A DNA stretch of 64,000 bases from AP-15 sp963732095 (GCA_963732095.1 CAVSZA010000052.1:124001-188000); one strand, 5' to 3'; shown: positions 18,024-27,103, counted from the stretch's first letter. Made by a program: numbers and translations. The notes: generated by a model from the sequence alone, not told the origin.

Positions 18024-18308
18024 CTACGCTTTTGAGGCCGCGGAAATGAACCGATCAGCCGCCCTGGCCTGGGCCTTTGACGCCTCGACTTCGCGATCGC
18101 GGGGCGGAGCATTGGTCACGAGAGAGGCGAGCAGCTCATGCGCCGCCTTGGCCACCTGATCCACGGCGCGGTCGAAGGCGAGCTGGTTGGCCTTTGAGGG
18201 CCGGGTAAAGCCGCTCAGCTTCCGAACGAATTGCAGGGAAGATGCTCGGATCTCGTCATCCGTTGCGGGTGGTTTGAAGTTATGCAGCGTCTTGATGTTA
18301 CGGCACAT
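18024..18308 (-). CDS. DUF2277 family protein
   Basis: This 94-residue soluble protein starts MCRNIKTLHNFKPPATDDEI and contains QFVRKLSGFTRPSKAN and LVTNAPPRDREVEA, the DUF2277 signature. Function is unknown; the family is common in alphaproteobacteria and actinobacteria. I place the start at 18308, where homologues begin, with GAGG upstream, not at the upstream in-frame ATG at 18323. Confidence 0.85.
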   Translation of the reverse strand: MCRNIKTLHNFKPPATDDEIRASSLQFVRKLSGFTRPSKANQLAFDRAVDQVAKAAHELLASLVTNAPPRDREVEASKAQARAADRFISAASKA

Positions 18309-18502
18309 GAGGATCCTCGCCACCTAAACACCGCATCAGCCGCCTACAGCCGACGGGCGAGTGATGCGCAACGGTGTGGGACCGTGGCACACCTCCGATG
18401 CCATCATCAAGCCCGCCCCCTATCGGGGGCGCAACGGACCCTGTTGACCCGAAATCGCGATCTGATTAAGCCCGGCCATCGCACCGATCGGGAGCGCCAA
18501 CC

Positions 18503-19659
18503 ATGAATGCTCCAAAAACGAGCCGGCGCGAAATATTGGCCGGTACAGGAGCCATTTTCATGGGGCAGTCGATGCGAAGGACGGTGGCGGCCGCGACCCC
18601 TTGGCTCTCCAGCTCCCCCAACGAAGCGGGCTTCACATCCGATCTTGAAGCGCGGCTCGGCGAGGCGATCACGGATAAGCGCGTGTGGAATCTTCACGGC
18701 GTCGTCATCGTGCGCCAGGGGCGTCTGATACTCGAGCGTTATTTCGAGGGCGACGACAATGCGCGTGGTACTCCTTTGGGCGGGGGTCGTGTTCAACGCC
18801 GATACACTGCATGATCTGCGTTCGGTGTCGAAGAGCATCGTTGGCCTGCTCTATGGCATCGCGCTTGCCGACGGAAAGGTGCCGCCACCCGAGGCGCCGC
18901 TGTTGGCCTCGTTCCCCGAATACGTCGACCTCGGCGCGGACCCCGCCCGCAATCGCTGGACCGTCCATAACGCACTGACAATGACGATGGGGACGGATTG
19001 GGATGAACTCAGCGTTCCCTATTCCGATCCGACCAACAGCGAAATCGCGATGGACATGGCACCGGATCGCTACCGCTTCATCCTTGGCGCGGCGGTTGTG
19101 ATGGAGCCGGGTAAGCGCTGGATTTACAGCGGCGGCGCGACCGCATTGTTGGCGCGCATCATCGCACAGGGCACTGGCAAACCGTTACATGAATTCGCGC
19201 GCGGCGCTGTTCGATCCTCTCGATATCGGCCCGACGGAATGGTACACCGATCGCAGCGGCGAAGCGATTGCCGCATCCGGCTTGCGCATGACACCGCGCG
19301 ACCTGTCCCGCATTGGCTTGACGATGCTGAAGGGCGGTCAGTGGGGTGATCGGCGCGTCGTGCCGGCCGAATGGATCGCTCGCTCGACCTCGCCAATGGT
19401 CGACATCGACGAGATCCGCCAATACGGCTACCACTGGTATCTGGGCAAATTCGCGTTCACCGTATCAACGGCGCCGCGGTGGGACCGGTCGCGGCTCGAG
19501 CGCTTCTGGAGTGCGATCGGCAATGGCGGCCAACGTCTCTTTGTATTTCCTGGCCTCGATCTCGCCGTGGCCATAACCGCCGGCAACTATGACACGCTTG
19601 ATCAGTGGGTCCCACCGACCCGCGTTATCCGCGAGGTCGTGCTGCCCAGCATCTTGTGA
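18503..19659 (+). pseudogene. Beta-lactamase-fold serine hydrolase, two frameshifts
   Basis: This is a class C beta-lactamase/esterase-like protein of about 385 residues split over three frames. The N-terminus SRREILAGTGAIF resembles a Tat signal, so the product would be exported folded. An extra G in the GGGGG run near 18783 precedes the catalytic region LRSVSKSIVGLLYG (Ser-x-x-Lys). A second extra base near 19202 lies between GTGKPLHEFA and ALFDPLDIGPTEW. A YSGG segment stands where the family's Tyr motif is expected. Both lesions are single-base gains. If real, the gene is dead; if consensus errors, it is a normal periplasmic hydrolase. Confidence 0.8.
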
Positions 19660-19710
19660 GCGCACAGCGGCGCCTTGCGACACTGGCTTTTAGAAGATGC
19701 GTCTAAAGCT

Positions 19711-20724
19711 TCATGCCGCCGCCAAGCGTGTGCATGGCCGACAATGCGAAATGAACTGCAGCGCGCTGCGCTCCCAGGACTGAGTGAGCGCAAATGTGCG
19801 GCAGGCCGCGCGCGAAATCGTCAGAGCCTCGAGGCAGGCAAATTTGAGGTCTTCGTCGAGCACGCCTACCGGATTGCCGCCAATCACGTCCTGTGGTCCC
19901 GAAACCGGGTACGCGGCAACCGGAACGCCGCACGCCAACGCCTCCAGCTGAACGACGCCGAAAGTGTCGGTTCGGCTGGGGAACACGAATACGTCTGCCG
20001 CCGCGATATGGGCGGCCAAGGTTTCACCTTCCATCTGACCGAGAAAGTGGGCACTCGGAAAACGGCGCTGCAGCTCGCCCGCCTGCGGTCCGTCGCCGAT
20101 GACGACCTTCGAGCCAGGCAGATCGAGCACCAGGAATGCCGCCAGGTTCTTTTCCACCGCGAGGCGGCCGACGCTGACAAAAATCGGGCGGGGCAGATCG
20201 ATTGCCGCGGCGCGCTCGGGGCGGAAGAGGTCGGTGTCGACCCCGCGCGTCCACATCGCCAGGTGGGCGAATCCGCGATTGCCGAGCTCCTCGAGCAATG
20301 ACCGGGTTGACACCATCGTCACCGCGGCCGCCGCGTGAAAACGGCGCAACACCGCATAACTCCATGACAGCGGGACCGGCATCCGCGCCGAAACGTATTC
20401 CGGAAAACGGGTCATGTAGCTGGTCGTAAAGGACATTTGTCGTGCGAGACAATAGCGTCGCGCAGCGTGCCCGATTGGTCCTTCGGTGGCGATATGGAGC
20501 GCATCGGGTGCCGCCATCCCAATCCGTCGCGCGATTTCTCGCCAGGTCGGGATGCCGCAGCGAATGCTCGGGTAGGTCGGCAACGGAAAGGTCCGAAAGC
20601 CTTCCGGGGTCAGAAACTCGATCTCGGCCCCCAGCTTGCGCGCATTGGCGGCGAGAGACTGCAGGCTCCTTACGACCCCGTTGACCTGCGGCGACCATGC
20701 GTCGGTAGCGATCAGTATTCGCAT
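19711..20724 (-). CDS. Glycosyltransferase family 4 protein
   Basis: This 337-residue GT-B enzyme opens with MRILIATDAWSPQVNGVVRS, the pattern of alpha-mannosyl/glucosyl-diacylglycerol transferases (MgtA/PimB type). The donor-binding half has FVSVGRLAVEKN, VIGDGPQ and FPSRTDTFGVVQLEALACG with the E-x7-E motif. It follows psd by 16 bases on the same strand, so it is probably co-transcribed and may glycosylate a membrane lipid. The acceptor is inferred from the neighbourhood only. Confidence 0.85.
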   Translation of the reverse strand: MRILIATDAWSPQVNGVVRSLQSLAANARKLGAEIEFLTPEGFRTFPLPTYPSIRCGIPTWREIARRIGMAAPDALHIATEGPIGHAARRYCLARQMSFTTSYMTRFPEYVSARMPVPLSWSYAVLRRFHAAAAVTMVSTRSLLEELGNRGFAHLAMWTRGVDTDLFRPERAAAIDLPRPIFVSVGRLAVEKNLAAFLVLDLPGSKVVIGDGPQAGELQRRFPSAHFLGQMEGETLAAHIAAADVFVFPSRTDTFGVVQLEALACGVPVAAYPVSGPQDVIGGNPVGVLDEDLKFACLEALTISRAACRTFALTQSWERSALQFISHCRPCTRLAAA

Positions 20725-20740
20725 CGCGCGCCCGTACCGC

Positions 20741-21610
20741 TCAAGCCGGCAGCCGCATCAGCGGCCTTCCCATACGGATGACGGCGCGCTCCTCCACCGA
20801 TTCGCACAGAACGAACCCCTTTGGTGCAAATACTATGATCGTAGAGCCGTGTTGGAACCATCCCATTTCCTGCCCTTTGCCGAAAGAGGCCCGGCAGGGA
20901 ATTTCGGATTCCCCGCGGTACTGCATGTTCAACAGGACGTCCAAAAAATGCAGGCGGATGCTGGCGACGAGGATCGCGGCCACCGGCACCAGCGTAATCA
21001 CGACACCGGACGGGCGGAGACTTGTACGAATGACTGCGCGTTCATTCTTGCAGAACAACTTTGCAACGCGGTCAAGCGCGATCGGATTGACGTTCCACGT
21101 GTCGCCGGAAATGTAGGTAACTTTGTCGACGATGCAGTCGTACGGCGCATGGAATCGGTGGTACATGCTGGGCGTCAGCCGCAACGTGACGTATTGGCCA
21201 TCGCGATAGAGTTCGACGAGCTGCGGATCGATCAGCAGATCCTGCAACGTGTAAGGAGATCCCTTGGCTTGGATCAGCTCGTCCCGGTCGATCCGTCCGC
21301 AGGCGCCGACGATGCCATCACAGGGGCTGGTTAGAATATGCAGGTCGCGGTCGACCGGACGTGCATCCGGTTTCAGCTCTCGCGTAAAACATGCGTGCAA
21401 GCTCGTGAAGCGCTGCGTTTGCGCTTCGCTCAGGTCGAGATCGGCGAATAGCCGCCAGATCGCGATCGAGGCTCGCGCCAGCAGCGGCGCCTCGATCTGG
21501 CTGAACCAGCCGAAAAACCAATTCGCCAACTGACGCGGGATACCGTTCGACAGCAGAAAGCTGATATCTTCCCAAAGCAAGGTTCGGGCTGATGCCGCTC
21601 GCATTGTCAT
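20741..21610 (-). CDS. psd: Phosphatidylserine decarboxylase
   Basis: This 289-residue pro-enzyme converts phosphatidylserine to phosphatidylethanolamine. Evidence includes SPCDGIVGACG, the MYHRFHAPYDC motif, and the self-cleavage site WFQHGSTIIVF, where the GS bond yields the pyruvoyl group (family consensus LGST, here HGST). It is of the longer Psd type rather than the short archaeal-like Psd of many rhizobia. The start is at 21610 or 21604, only 23 bases from the divergent PLP-enzyme gene. It provides the substrate for the PmtA-like methyltransferase at 24029-24712. Confidence 0.9.
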   Translation of the reverse strand: MTMRAASARTLLWEDISFLLSNGIPRQLANWFFGWFSQIEAPLLARASIAIWRLFADLDLSEAQTQRFTSLHACFTRELKPDARPVDRDLHILTSPCDGIVGACGRIDRDELIQAKGSPYTLQDLLIDPQLVELYRDGQYVTLRLTPSMYHRFHAPYDCIVDKVTYISGDTWNVNPIALDRVAKLFCKNERAVIRTSLRPSGVVITLVPVAAILVASIRLHFLDVLLNMQYRGESEIPCRASFGKGQEMGWFQHGSTIIVFAPKGFVLCESVEERAVIRMGRPLMRLPA

Positions 21611-21633
21611 ATTTTTGAAAAAATCATCGAATA

Positions 21634-23337
21634 ATGACTGCGTTCATGGAGGCGGCAATCACCACCACCGCCGCCGCTTACAGCCTGGGCGCCATGGGTT
21701 TGGCGGCCTCTGCAGTCGGGCTGAAGGCGCGGCTGGAGCTGTCGAAGGCAAAGCACAGATCGCTCGCCGGACATGCGCGCATTGCGCGGTTCGTGGCGTC
21801 GCTGGTGCCGTTCTACCAATACGACGAATCGCTGATATTCGAGGCCGACGCAGCGCCGGAGGTCGTTGTCGCGCAGCGCCGTGCCGAATTTGCCCGGCTC
21901 GCGGATTTCTACCGCAGCCGTTATGCCCGGACATTGGATTTGACGGCCGAGGCCACCGAACTGATCTCGGATTTGCAATTCACCGAAGCGTATCGCGTTC
22001 CGTTTCAGTTCAGCCGATATGTGCGCCGGCGCTTGCCGGTTGGCGCGTTTCTGCAATCGTCCAGCGGGGTTACGACGACCGACCTCGACGGAAACACCTT
22101 TTACGACCTTACCGGTTCTTACGGCGTCAATCTGTTCGGCTACGATTTCTACAAGGAATGCATCGATCGCGGCATCGAGCGCGTGCATGCGCTCGGCCCG
22201 GTATTGGGCTCCTATCATCCGCTCGTCGCCGACAATGCCTCGCGTCTGGTACGCCTGTCGGGCATGGACGAGGTTTCGTTTCATATGTCCGGAACGGAGG
22301 CCGTCATGCAGGCGGTCAGGCTCGCGCGCTACCATACGAGGCGCTCCCACCTGGTGCGCTTTTGCGGCGCCTATCACGGCTGGTGGGGCGATGTGCAGCC
22401 GGGTGTCGGCAATCCGCTGCCGGCGCACGAGACGTACACCCTGAAGGACATGTCCGAAGCCTCGCTGCGCGTACTCCGCAGCCGGCGCGACATCGCCTGC
22501 GTCCTCGTCAACCCCGTGCAAATCATGCATCCGAACAGCGGCGCGCCGGCCGATTCGACGTTGGTCGACAGCGCCAGGCAGGCGCACCTCGATCGCGCAG
22601 CCTATGCCGATTGGCTGAAGCAGCTCCGCGCGGTTTGCACCGAGCGTGGCATCGTATTGATCTTCGACGAGGTGTTTGTCGGCTTCCGCCTCGCGCCCGG
22701 CGGCGCGCAGGACTATTTCGGCGTCCGCGCCGACCTCGTCACCTACGGCAAGACTCTCGGCGGCGGCCTGCCGATTGGCGCCGTGTGCGGGCGCAAGCAC
22801 CTGATGAAGCGTTTCCGCGACGATCGCCCGGCCGATATCTGCTTTGCGCGCGGCACGTTCAACTCGCACCCATACGTAATGGCAGCGGCGAACGAATTTC
22901 TGCGGCGCCTCGAAGAGCCGGCGATCGATGCGCTCTACCGCGACCTCGACGAGATTTGGGATCGCCGCGCCGCGGCGCTCAATCAGCGTCTGCGCGACGC
23001 AGCGTTGCCGGTGCAGGTGGCGAACCTGTCGTCGATCTGGACGATCTGCTACACGCGGCCCTCCGCTTATAACTGGATGTTTCAGTACTACCTGCGGGCG
23101 GAAGGTCTGGCGCTGAGCTGGGTCGGCACCGGCAGGCTCATTTTCAGCCTGAATTACGCCGAAGCCGGCTACCAAGCAGTCGCCGACCGCTTCGTCGTCG
23201 CCGCCGAAGCGATGCAGCAGGGCGGCTGGTGGTGGGACGATCCGCTCACCAGCAACCGCAAGATCAAGCGTCGGATTCTGCGCGAGATGGTGGCTCATCG
23301 ATTGTCGCCGCAGCGGGTTAGGCGCGCGCCCAGCTAA
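21634..23337 (+). CDS. Long class III PLP-dependent aminotransferase/aminomutase with hydrophobic N-terminus
   Basis: This 567-residue protein has an N-terminal extension of about 125 residues, including a likely membrane segment (residues 6-30, AITTTAAAYSLGAMGLAASA). A glutamate-1-semialdehyde-aminomutase-like domain follows: FYDLTGSYGVNLFG, SFHMSGTEAVMQAVRLAR, FCGAYHGWWGD, LIFDEVFVGFR and the Schiff-base lysine in LVTYGKTLGGGLPIGA. It is too long, and in the wrong context, for hemL. Divergence from psd and proximity to a phospholipid methyltransferase suggest a lipid amine substrate. No ribosome site is obvious before the ATG. Confidence 0.85.
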   Translation: MTAFMEAAITTTAAAYSLGAMGLAASAVGLKARLELSKAKHRSLAGHARIARFVASLVPFYQYDESLIFEADAAPEVVVAQRRAEFARLADFYRSRYARTLDLTAEATELISDLQFTEAYRVPFQFSRYVRRRLPVGAFLQSSSGVTTTDLDGNTFYDLTGSYGVNLFGYDFYKECIDRGIERVHALGPVLGSYHPLVADNASRLVRLSGMDEVSFHMSGTEAVMQAVRLARYHTRRSHLVRFCGAYHGWWGDVQPGVGNPLPAHETYTLKDMSEASLRVLRSRRDIACVLVNPVQIMHPNSGAPADSTLVDSARQAHLDRAAYADWLKQLRAVCTERGIVLIFDEVFVGFRLAPGGAQDYFGVRADLVTYGKTLGGGLPIGAVCGRKHLMKRFRDDRPADICFARGTFNSHPYVMAAANEFLRRLEEPAIDALYRDLDEIWDRRAAALNQRLRDAALPVQVANLSSIWTICYTRPSAYNWMFQYYLRAEGLALSWVGTGRLIFSLNYAEAGYQAVADRFVVAAEAMQQGGWWWDDPLTSNRKIKRRILREMVAHRLSPQRVRRAPS

Positions 23338-23356
23338 GCGACGCGCCTCTCGTCCC

Positions 23357-23968
23357 TCAGTGGCTGTGGCCTAGCGCCAATTCATCGTCCTCGAGATCGC
23401 CGCGCAGCAGGTGGTACGGTGCCTTGTAATAGAGTTTGATGTCGTGGAACGGGTCCGTAATGATTTTGACCGCCCAAACCAATCCGGTCTGCAGGTCCCT
23501 GATAAAGAACAACTGAATGGATCGCAGAATTACACCGGCAACTCCAATAAAAAGCCAACACATCCCCAGCTGGTGGACAAACTGCCAGGCGCTTTGCCAC
23601 GGATTGATCATTCCAAAGAACGTCGGCCTGAAGTACAGGGGCAGCGGAGATAAGGCCCAAATCACATGCAACACGACTTTGCGGCGGAGGTTGTAGCCGA
23701 CCTTGACCTCTTCCTTGTACTCGTGGGTGGCGTCGTTTACCGAATCGTAACCCTTCGGTTCAAAGAAGAAATGGCCAATCTGGCGGCTGGTCATAGACAA
23801 CGTCCATCCGACCAAGGCCGCGATCGCGGGGTCCCAGAACAGCAAGAACCACATGAAAATGAAGCTGATCGCGCTCAAAAGATGAAGCGATTGGTTGACT
23901 AGGCTATGGTGATAGTAGCGGTGATCGTCCCAACGCTGAACTTTCAGCGTCTGCATAAAGCCACTCAT
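23357..23968 (-). CDS. Multi-pass membrane protein, distantly Mpo1/DUF962-like
   Basis: This 203-residue protein has about four membrane helices and a His-rich cytoplasmic start (RWDDHRYYHHSLVNQSLHLL). The motif TSRQIGHFFFEPKG resembles the Q-x-x-G-H-x-x-F-E core of DUF962/Mpo1 enzymes, which in yeast oxidise 2-hydroxy fatty acids using iron held by histidines. Similarity is weak and only motif-level. It lies 60 bases downstream of the methyltransferase gene on the same strand, which supports a lipid role. The C-terminus is acidic and ends GHSH. Confidence 0.65.
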   Translation of the reverse strand: MSGFMQTLKVQRWDDHRYYHHSLVNQSLHLLSAISFIFMWFLLFWDPAIAALVGWTLSMTSRQIGHFFFEPKGYDSVNDATHEYKEEVKVGYNLRRKVVLHVIWALSPLPLYFRPTFFGMINPWQSAWQFVHQLGMCWLFIGVAGVILRSIQLFFIRDLQTGLVWAVKIITDPFHDIKLYYKAPYHLLRGDLEDDELALGHSH

Positions 23969-24028
23969 CTGGATATCCCCCTTTGACGACTACCGGCAGT
24001 CAGCCGCGAATCGGCCGGTCTGTAATGC

Positions 24029-24712
24029 TCATGCTCCCGCCGCTTGTTCGCATTTCACAAACCTGAGGAGCGAGAAGTGACCGAGCGGCGGCATCGGCCG
24101 GCGCTCGATCAGCCGCACGTCGGTTCGCCGTTCGGTCCACAGAGCGAATCGGTCCCAAGGAAACTCGGCGCGCCATCCGAGCCGGCGAACGACCGGTTGC
24201 AGCAACCGTTCGACCAGGCGCCGAAAACCGCCATCCGCACCGATGCGGCTGAGGAGGATCATTTCGCCGCCCGGTCTGAGCATTCGGGCACACTCGTCGA
24301 GCGCTGCCTCCGGGTGCGGCACGGTCGAAATTACGTGGTTCGCCACGACGACGTCGAACGAAGCATCGGGAAATGACAGATGCTCAGCATCCATCACCTC
24401 CAGCTTCTCGACATTGGTCAGGGCCAGGTCCGCCACCCGCCGCTGCGCTTTGCGTAGCATCGCCGCGGAAAGATCTATCCCGATTATGCGGTTCTGCGCG
24501 GAATAGTCCGGGAGCGAGATGCCCGTGCCGACGCCGACTTCGAGAATCCGGCCACCGACCTGCTCTGCCGCGGCGATCGCCGCCCGCCGCCCGCGATCGA
24601 ACACGGCGCCAAAGACCAGATCGTACACCGGCGCCCAGCGCGCATACGCCTTCTGTAGTGTAATCCTGTCGAGTTCTGCCGGCGATTTCTTCCCAACTGC
24701 ATCCGTCACCAA
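24029..24712 (-). CDS. pmtA: Phosphatidylethanolamine N-methyltransferase (PmtA, Rhodobacter type)
   Basis: This 227-residue class I SAM methyltransferase has motif I ILEVGVGTGISLPDY, the acidic loop GIDLSAAMLRKAQRR and the post-I VANHVISTVPHPEAAL. The opening RITLQKAYARWAPVYDLVFG and the last part (FPWDRFALWTERR) match the Rhodobacter PmtA group, which methylates phosphatidylethanolamine to phosphatidylcholine. Together with psd at 20741 this makes a PS to PE to PC route. A UbiE-like quinone methyltransferase is the main alternative. Confidence 0.8.
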   Translation of the reverse strand: MVTDAVGKKSPAELDRITLQKAYARWAPVYDLVFGAVFDRGRRAAIAAAEQVGGRILEVGVGTGISLPDYSAQNRIIGIDLSAAMLRKAQRRVADLALTNVEKLEVMDAEHLSFPDASFDVVVANHVISTVPHPEAALDECARMLRPGGEMILLSRIGADGGFRRLVERLLQPVVRRLGWRAEFPWDRFALWTERRTDVRLIERRPMPPLGHFSLLRFVKCEQAAGA

Positions 24713-24864
24713 ACCCTACCGCAGCCGTGTCCCGATTTCGTCACAAAGCCTAGCTGACTCTTGTTACAGGACAGTGAAAGATCCATTGCACTTGCATGGC
24801 GGCGGATCTCTGGCAACCTGCTCGTATTGCTTGTCCAGCCGCGATGGCGGCTGTGCAGCCTCTG

Positions 24865-25254
24865 TCATCGCAAAGCGGTCTCGTCCAGTGGCTGCAGCTC
24901 GAAGACCGGGTAACGCGGCGCCAGTTCACTGAATGCTTCCACCGGCGACCCCTTCGGTACTGGGAAGAAGCGCTGCACCTCGCCTGCGAATCGGTCGAGA
25001 TAGGCTTTGAGGATCGGCGAGCGCATGCCGGGGGGAAGTTCGCGCACCGCATAGCGGCGGCGGCGCATCGCGCGGGCCAGCGCGACTTCGCTTGCTATGC
25101 GGGCATTGCGCACCCAGTTGGAATTGCCGCGGGCGCAAACCAGGTACTGCCGCCCCTCGCGGATCAGGCCTATCCAAACGAGATAAGCGAGTACGCGGCC
25201 AAAGACGCGTTCGACGGCGCCCGACCTCAAATAGCTTCGCGTATGCCTAGGCAT
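24865..25254 (-). CDS. Deazaflavin/nitroreductase-like (DUF385-type) protein lacking its middle segment
   Basis: This 129-residue protein contains GRQYLVCARGNSNWVRN, VRELPPGMRSPILKAYLDRF and APRYPVFEL, features I associate with the F420/deazaflavin nitroreductase-like fold. Between VWIGLIR and EGRQYLV the family normally has some 20 residues with a G-R-K-S-G element. Here the two flanks are joined directly, so an in-frame deletion is likely. Such a protein may be inactive. No partner genes are nearby. Confidence 0.55.
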   Translation of the reverse strand: MPRHTRSYLRSGAVERVFGRVLAYLVWIGLIREGRQYLVCARGNSNWVRNARIASEVALARAMRRRRYAVRELPPGMRSPILKAYLDRFAGEVQRFFPVPKGSPVEAFSELAPRYPVFELQPLDETALR

Positions 25255-25405
25255 CGGTCTCTGTCACCGGCGAGGTGCAGACGGCCAGCGATCCCGGCCA
25301 TTACTGCCAGCAATCTCGCAATCGGGCCCTACGGTGGTCGCGATGGTAAAATGCTCGCGGGCCCGTTATATTCAACCGCAAGAAGTCCCGAGCCGAAGGA
25401 GCATG

Positions 25406-26002
25406 ATGATGGCGGATGGCACCTCTTCGATCGTACCGACGACCCCTGCCGAGGCAGTCACCCCGCGCGGCGTCAACCATCTCGTCATCAATGTGCGCGA
25501 CATCGAGGAGTCGCACAAATTCTGGACCGAGACCCTCGGCTTCAAGCAGGTCGCCTATTCCAAGCGGCGGGGTGGCAAGATGCGGTTCTACAGCGGCGAT
25601 CACGACGGGCGCATGAACCACCACGACATCGCACTGTGCGAGAACCCGAACCTGCCGATGCCGCCGGCGGAATGGTCGATGTTCGACCAGCCGATCGCGA
25701 TCAACCACATCGCGATTACAATGCCGAACCGTGAGGCGTGGCTGAAGCAATTGGCCTGGCTACTCTCAAAGGGCGTCAAGTTCGAGCGCCGCGTCAACCA
25801 CGGCATGACGCACAGCCTCTACATCGTCGATCCGAACGGCTACGGCGTCGAGGTGCTCTATGAATTGCCGCGCGAGGTCTGGGGCGACAACATCCAGGGC
25901 GCCATCGACTACGCCGAGCCGGTGCCGACCGAAGGCGACGAGGCCTTTATTGACGATACGAACTACCCGATGTTCGGCACCGCCGAGAAAGCTGCCGAAT
26001 AG
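25406..26002 (+). CDS. VOC/glyoxalase-superfamily protein (extradiol dioxygenase-like)
   Basis: This 198-residue protein is made of two beta-alpha-beta-beta-beta modules. Candidate metal ligands are His in RGVNHLVINVRD, His in AINHIAITMPN and Glu in GYGVEVLYELP. This is the pattern of Fe/Mn-dependent VOC dioxygenases; the substrate cannot be told. There are three consecutive ATGs (25403, 25406, 25409) behind GAAGGA; spacing favours the second or third. Confidence 0.8.
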   Translation: MMADGTSSIVPTTPAEAVTPRGVNHLVINVRDIEESHKFWTETLGFKQVAYSKRRGGKMRFYSGDHDGRMNHHDIALCENPNLPMPPAEWSMFDQPIAINHIAITMPNREAWLKQLAWLLSKGVKFERRVNHGMTHSLYIVDPNGYGVEVLYELPREVWGDNIQGAIDYAEPVPTEGDEAFIDDTNYPMFGTAEKAAE

Positions 26003-26046
26003 CGCCGTGACCTCGCGAGGCTGAAAGCGTTACCGAGCGGATCAGG

Positions 26047-26285
26047 ATGCCCGCAAAAATCGGCGCCTCCGAGGCCAAGACCAATTTACCCGCGCTCCTA
26101 GAGCGGGTCGCCCGCGGCGAACGGTTCACGATCACCAAGCACGGACGACCGATCGCCCGCCTCGTGCCGATCGAGCGCACCGGCCCCGATCGGCGGCGCG
26201 AAGCGATAGAGCGGCTCAAGCGGTTCCGCGAGGGCAAACCTTGGACATTCCGGTCAAAGAACTCATTAGCGACGGTCGGCGGTGA
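26047..26285 (+). pseudogene. Phd/YefM-type antitoxin relic, toxin lost
   Basis: The first 60 residues are a normal antitoxin (GASEAKTNLPALLERVARGE, TKHGRPIARLVPIE). Near 26237 one base seems lost from an A-run. The other frame then reads LDIPVKELISDGRR and stops at 26285, the usual toxin-neutralising tail. Uncorrected, the frame runs on to 26397 with unrelated residues. No PIN-domain toxin follows, so the partner has been deleted. It is the first of three toxin-antitoxin loci packed in 1.4 kb. Confidence 0.7.
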
Positions 26286-26338
26286 CGGACCCTCTGCCGG
26301 ACGCGCCTGGCGTGAGCCCGCTGCGCCGGCAACCCGGC

Positions 26339-26380
26339 TTGAAATCCCCGGACAAATACGTATAATTCGGAAATTACGTA
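26339..26380 (+). promoter_or_regulatory. Sigma-70 promoter with paired palindromes for the antitoxin-toxin operon
   Basis: TTGAAA at 26339-26344 and a perfect TATAAT at 26361-26366 are separated by 16 bases. Two TACGTA palindromes (26357-26362 and 26375-26380, 18 bases centre to centre) flank the -10 and the expected start site. This suits autorepression by the antitoxin. The boxes are visible; use by the antitoxin is inferred from position and from how Phd/YefM operons work. Confidence 0.7.
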
Positions 26381-26399
26381 TAGCGGAGATCCTGTAGGT

Positions 26400-26654
26400 A
26401 TGATCACGGTGACTGCAGCCGAGTTTCAGCGTCATTTCGGCCGGTACCAGGACGAAGCCCTGACCCAGCCTGTCGCGATTACGCGCAACGGCCGCGAGCG
26501 CCTGGTAATGATATCGGTCGATGAATACCGCAAGCTCAAACGCCGGTCGCGCGAGGTGATACGAGTGGAGGATTTGACCGACGACGAGGTGGCGCAGATC
26601 GCGCAGGGGAGAATGGATCCGCGCCACGACCACCTCGACGCCGAACTGAAATAG
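26400..26654 (+). CDS. Type II antitoxin, Phd/YefM family
   Basis: This 84-residue protein starts MITVTAAEFQRHFGRYQDEA, with PVAITRNGRERLVMISVDEY forming the DNA-binding Phd fold. The acidic tail (EVIRVEDLTDDEVAQIA) would wrap the toxin. It lies just behind the strong promoter at 26339 and 7 bases before the toxin, with no frame defects, so it looks functional. Confidence 0.85.
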   Translation: MITVTAAEFQRHFGRYQDEALTQPVAITRNGRERLVMISVDEYRKLKRRSREVIRVEDLTDDEVAQIAQGRMDPRHDHLDAELK

Positions 26655-26661
26655 GCCATGT

Positions 26662-27099
26662 GTGCCGCTTCCCACCCCTGAGCTGGGGCTGGTCATCTCC
26701 TACGCTTACCTATGGAGCAGCGAGGCGCATGAGGGGCAGGAGGAAGGCCTGAAGGATCGGCCGTGCGCCGTCGTACTTTCGATCCGAGACGACGGCGGGA
26801 ATACGGTGGTTGCGGTGGTTCCCGTGACGCATACCCCTCCGCAGCATCCCGAGGAAGCCGTGGAGATTCCGTCCGCCGTCAAGCGCCGGCTGGGCCTCGA
26901 TGAGGACCGGTCATGGATCATGGTCAGCGAAATAAACCGCTTCGTCTGGCCTGGCCCCGATCTTCGCCCGGTGTCGTCCGCTGAGCCCGAGCGCTTCGAG
27001 TACGGATTTCTGCCGCCCGGGCTGTTCCGCCAGGTCCTCGAGCGGTTCACGGCGACTGTCGCCGCCCGCCGGCTTCGCACCGTCCGGCGCACAGAATGA
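26662..27099 (+). CDS. PemK/MazF-like toxin
   Basis: This 145-residue protein uses a GTG start. It has the MazF-like barrel opening GLVISYAYLW and the signature EGLKDRPCAVVLSI, followed by VVPVTHTPP, as in growth-inhibitor PemK relatives, which cleave mRNA. It is longer than typical MazF (about 110 residues). Pairing with a Phd/YefM antitoxin instead of MazE is a mixed-type combination seen in bacteria. It appears intact. Confidence 0.75.
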   Translation: MPLPTPELGLVISYAYLWSSEAHEGQEEGLKDRPCAVVLSIRDDGGNTVVAVVPVTHTPPQHPEEAVEIPSAVKRRLGLDEDRSWIMVSEINRFVWPGPDLRPVSSAEPERFEYGFLPPGLFRQVLERFTATVAARRLRTVRRTE

Positions 27100-27103
27100 G
27101 GGC

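Noticed and set aside
21607..23298. 563-codon open frame on the minus strand
   Set aside because: It is antisense to the PLP enzyme, which has all family motifs. The minus-strand product is rich in Arg/Ala/His with no domain.
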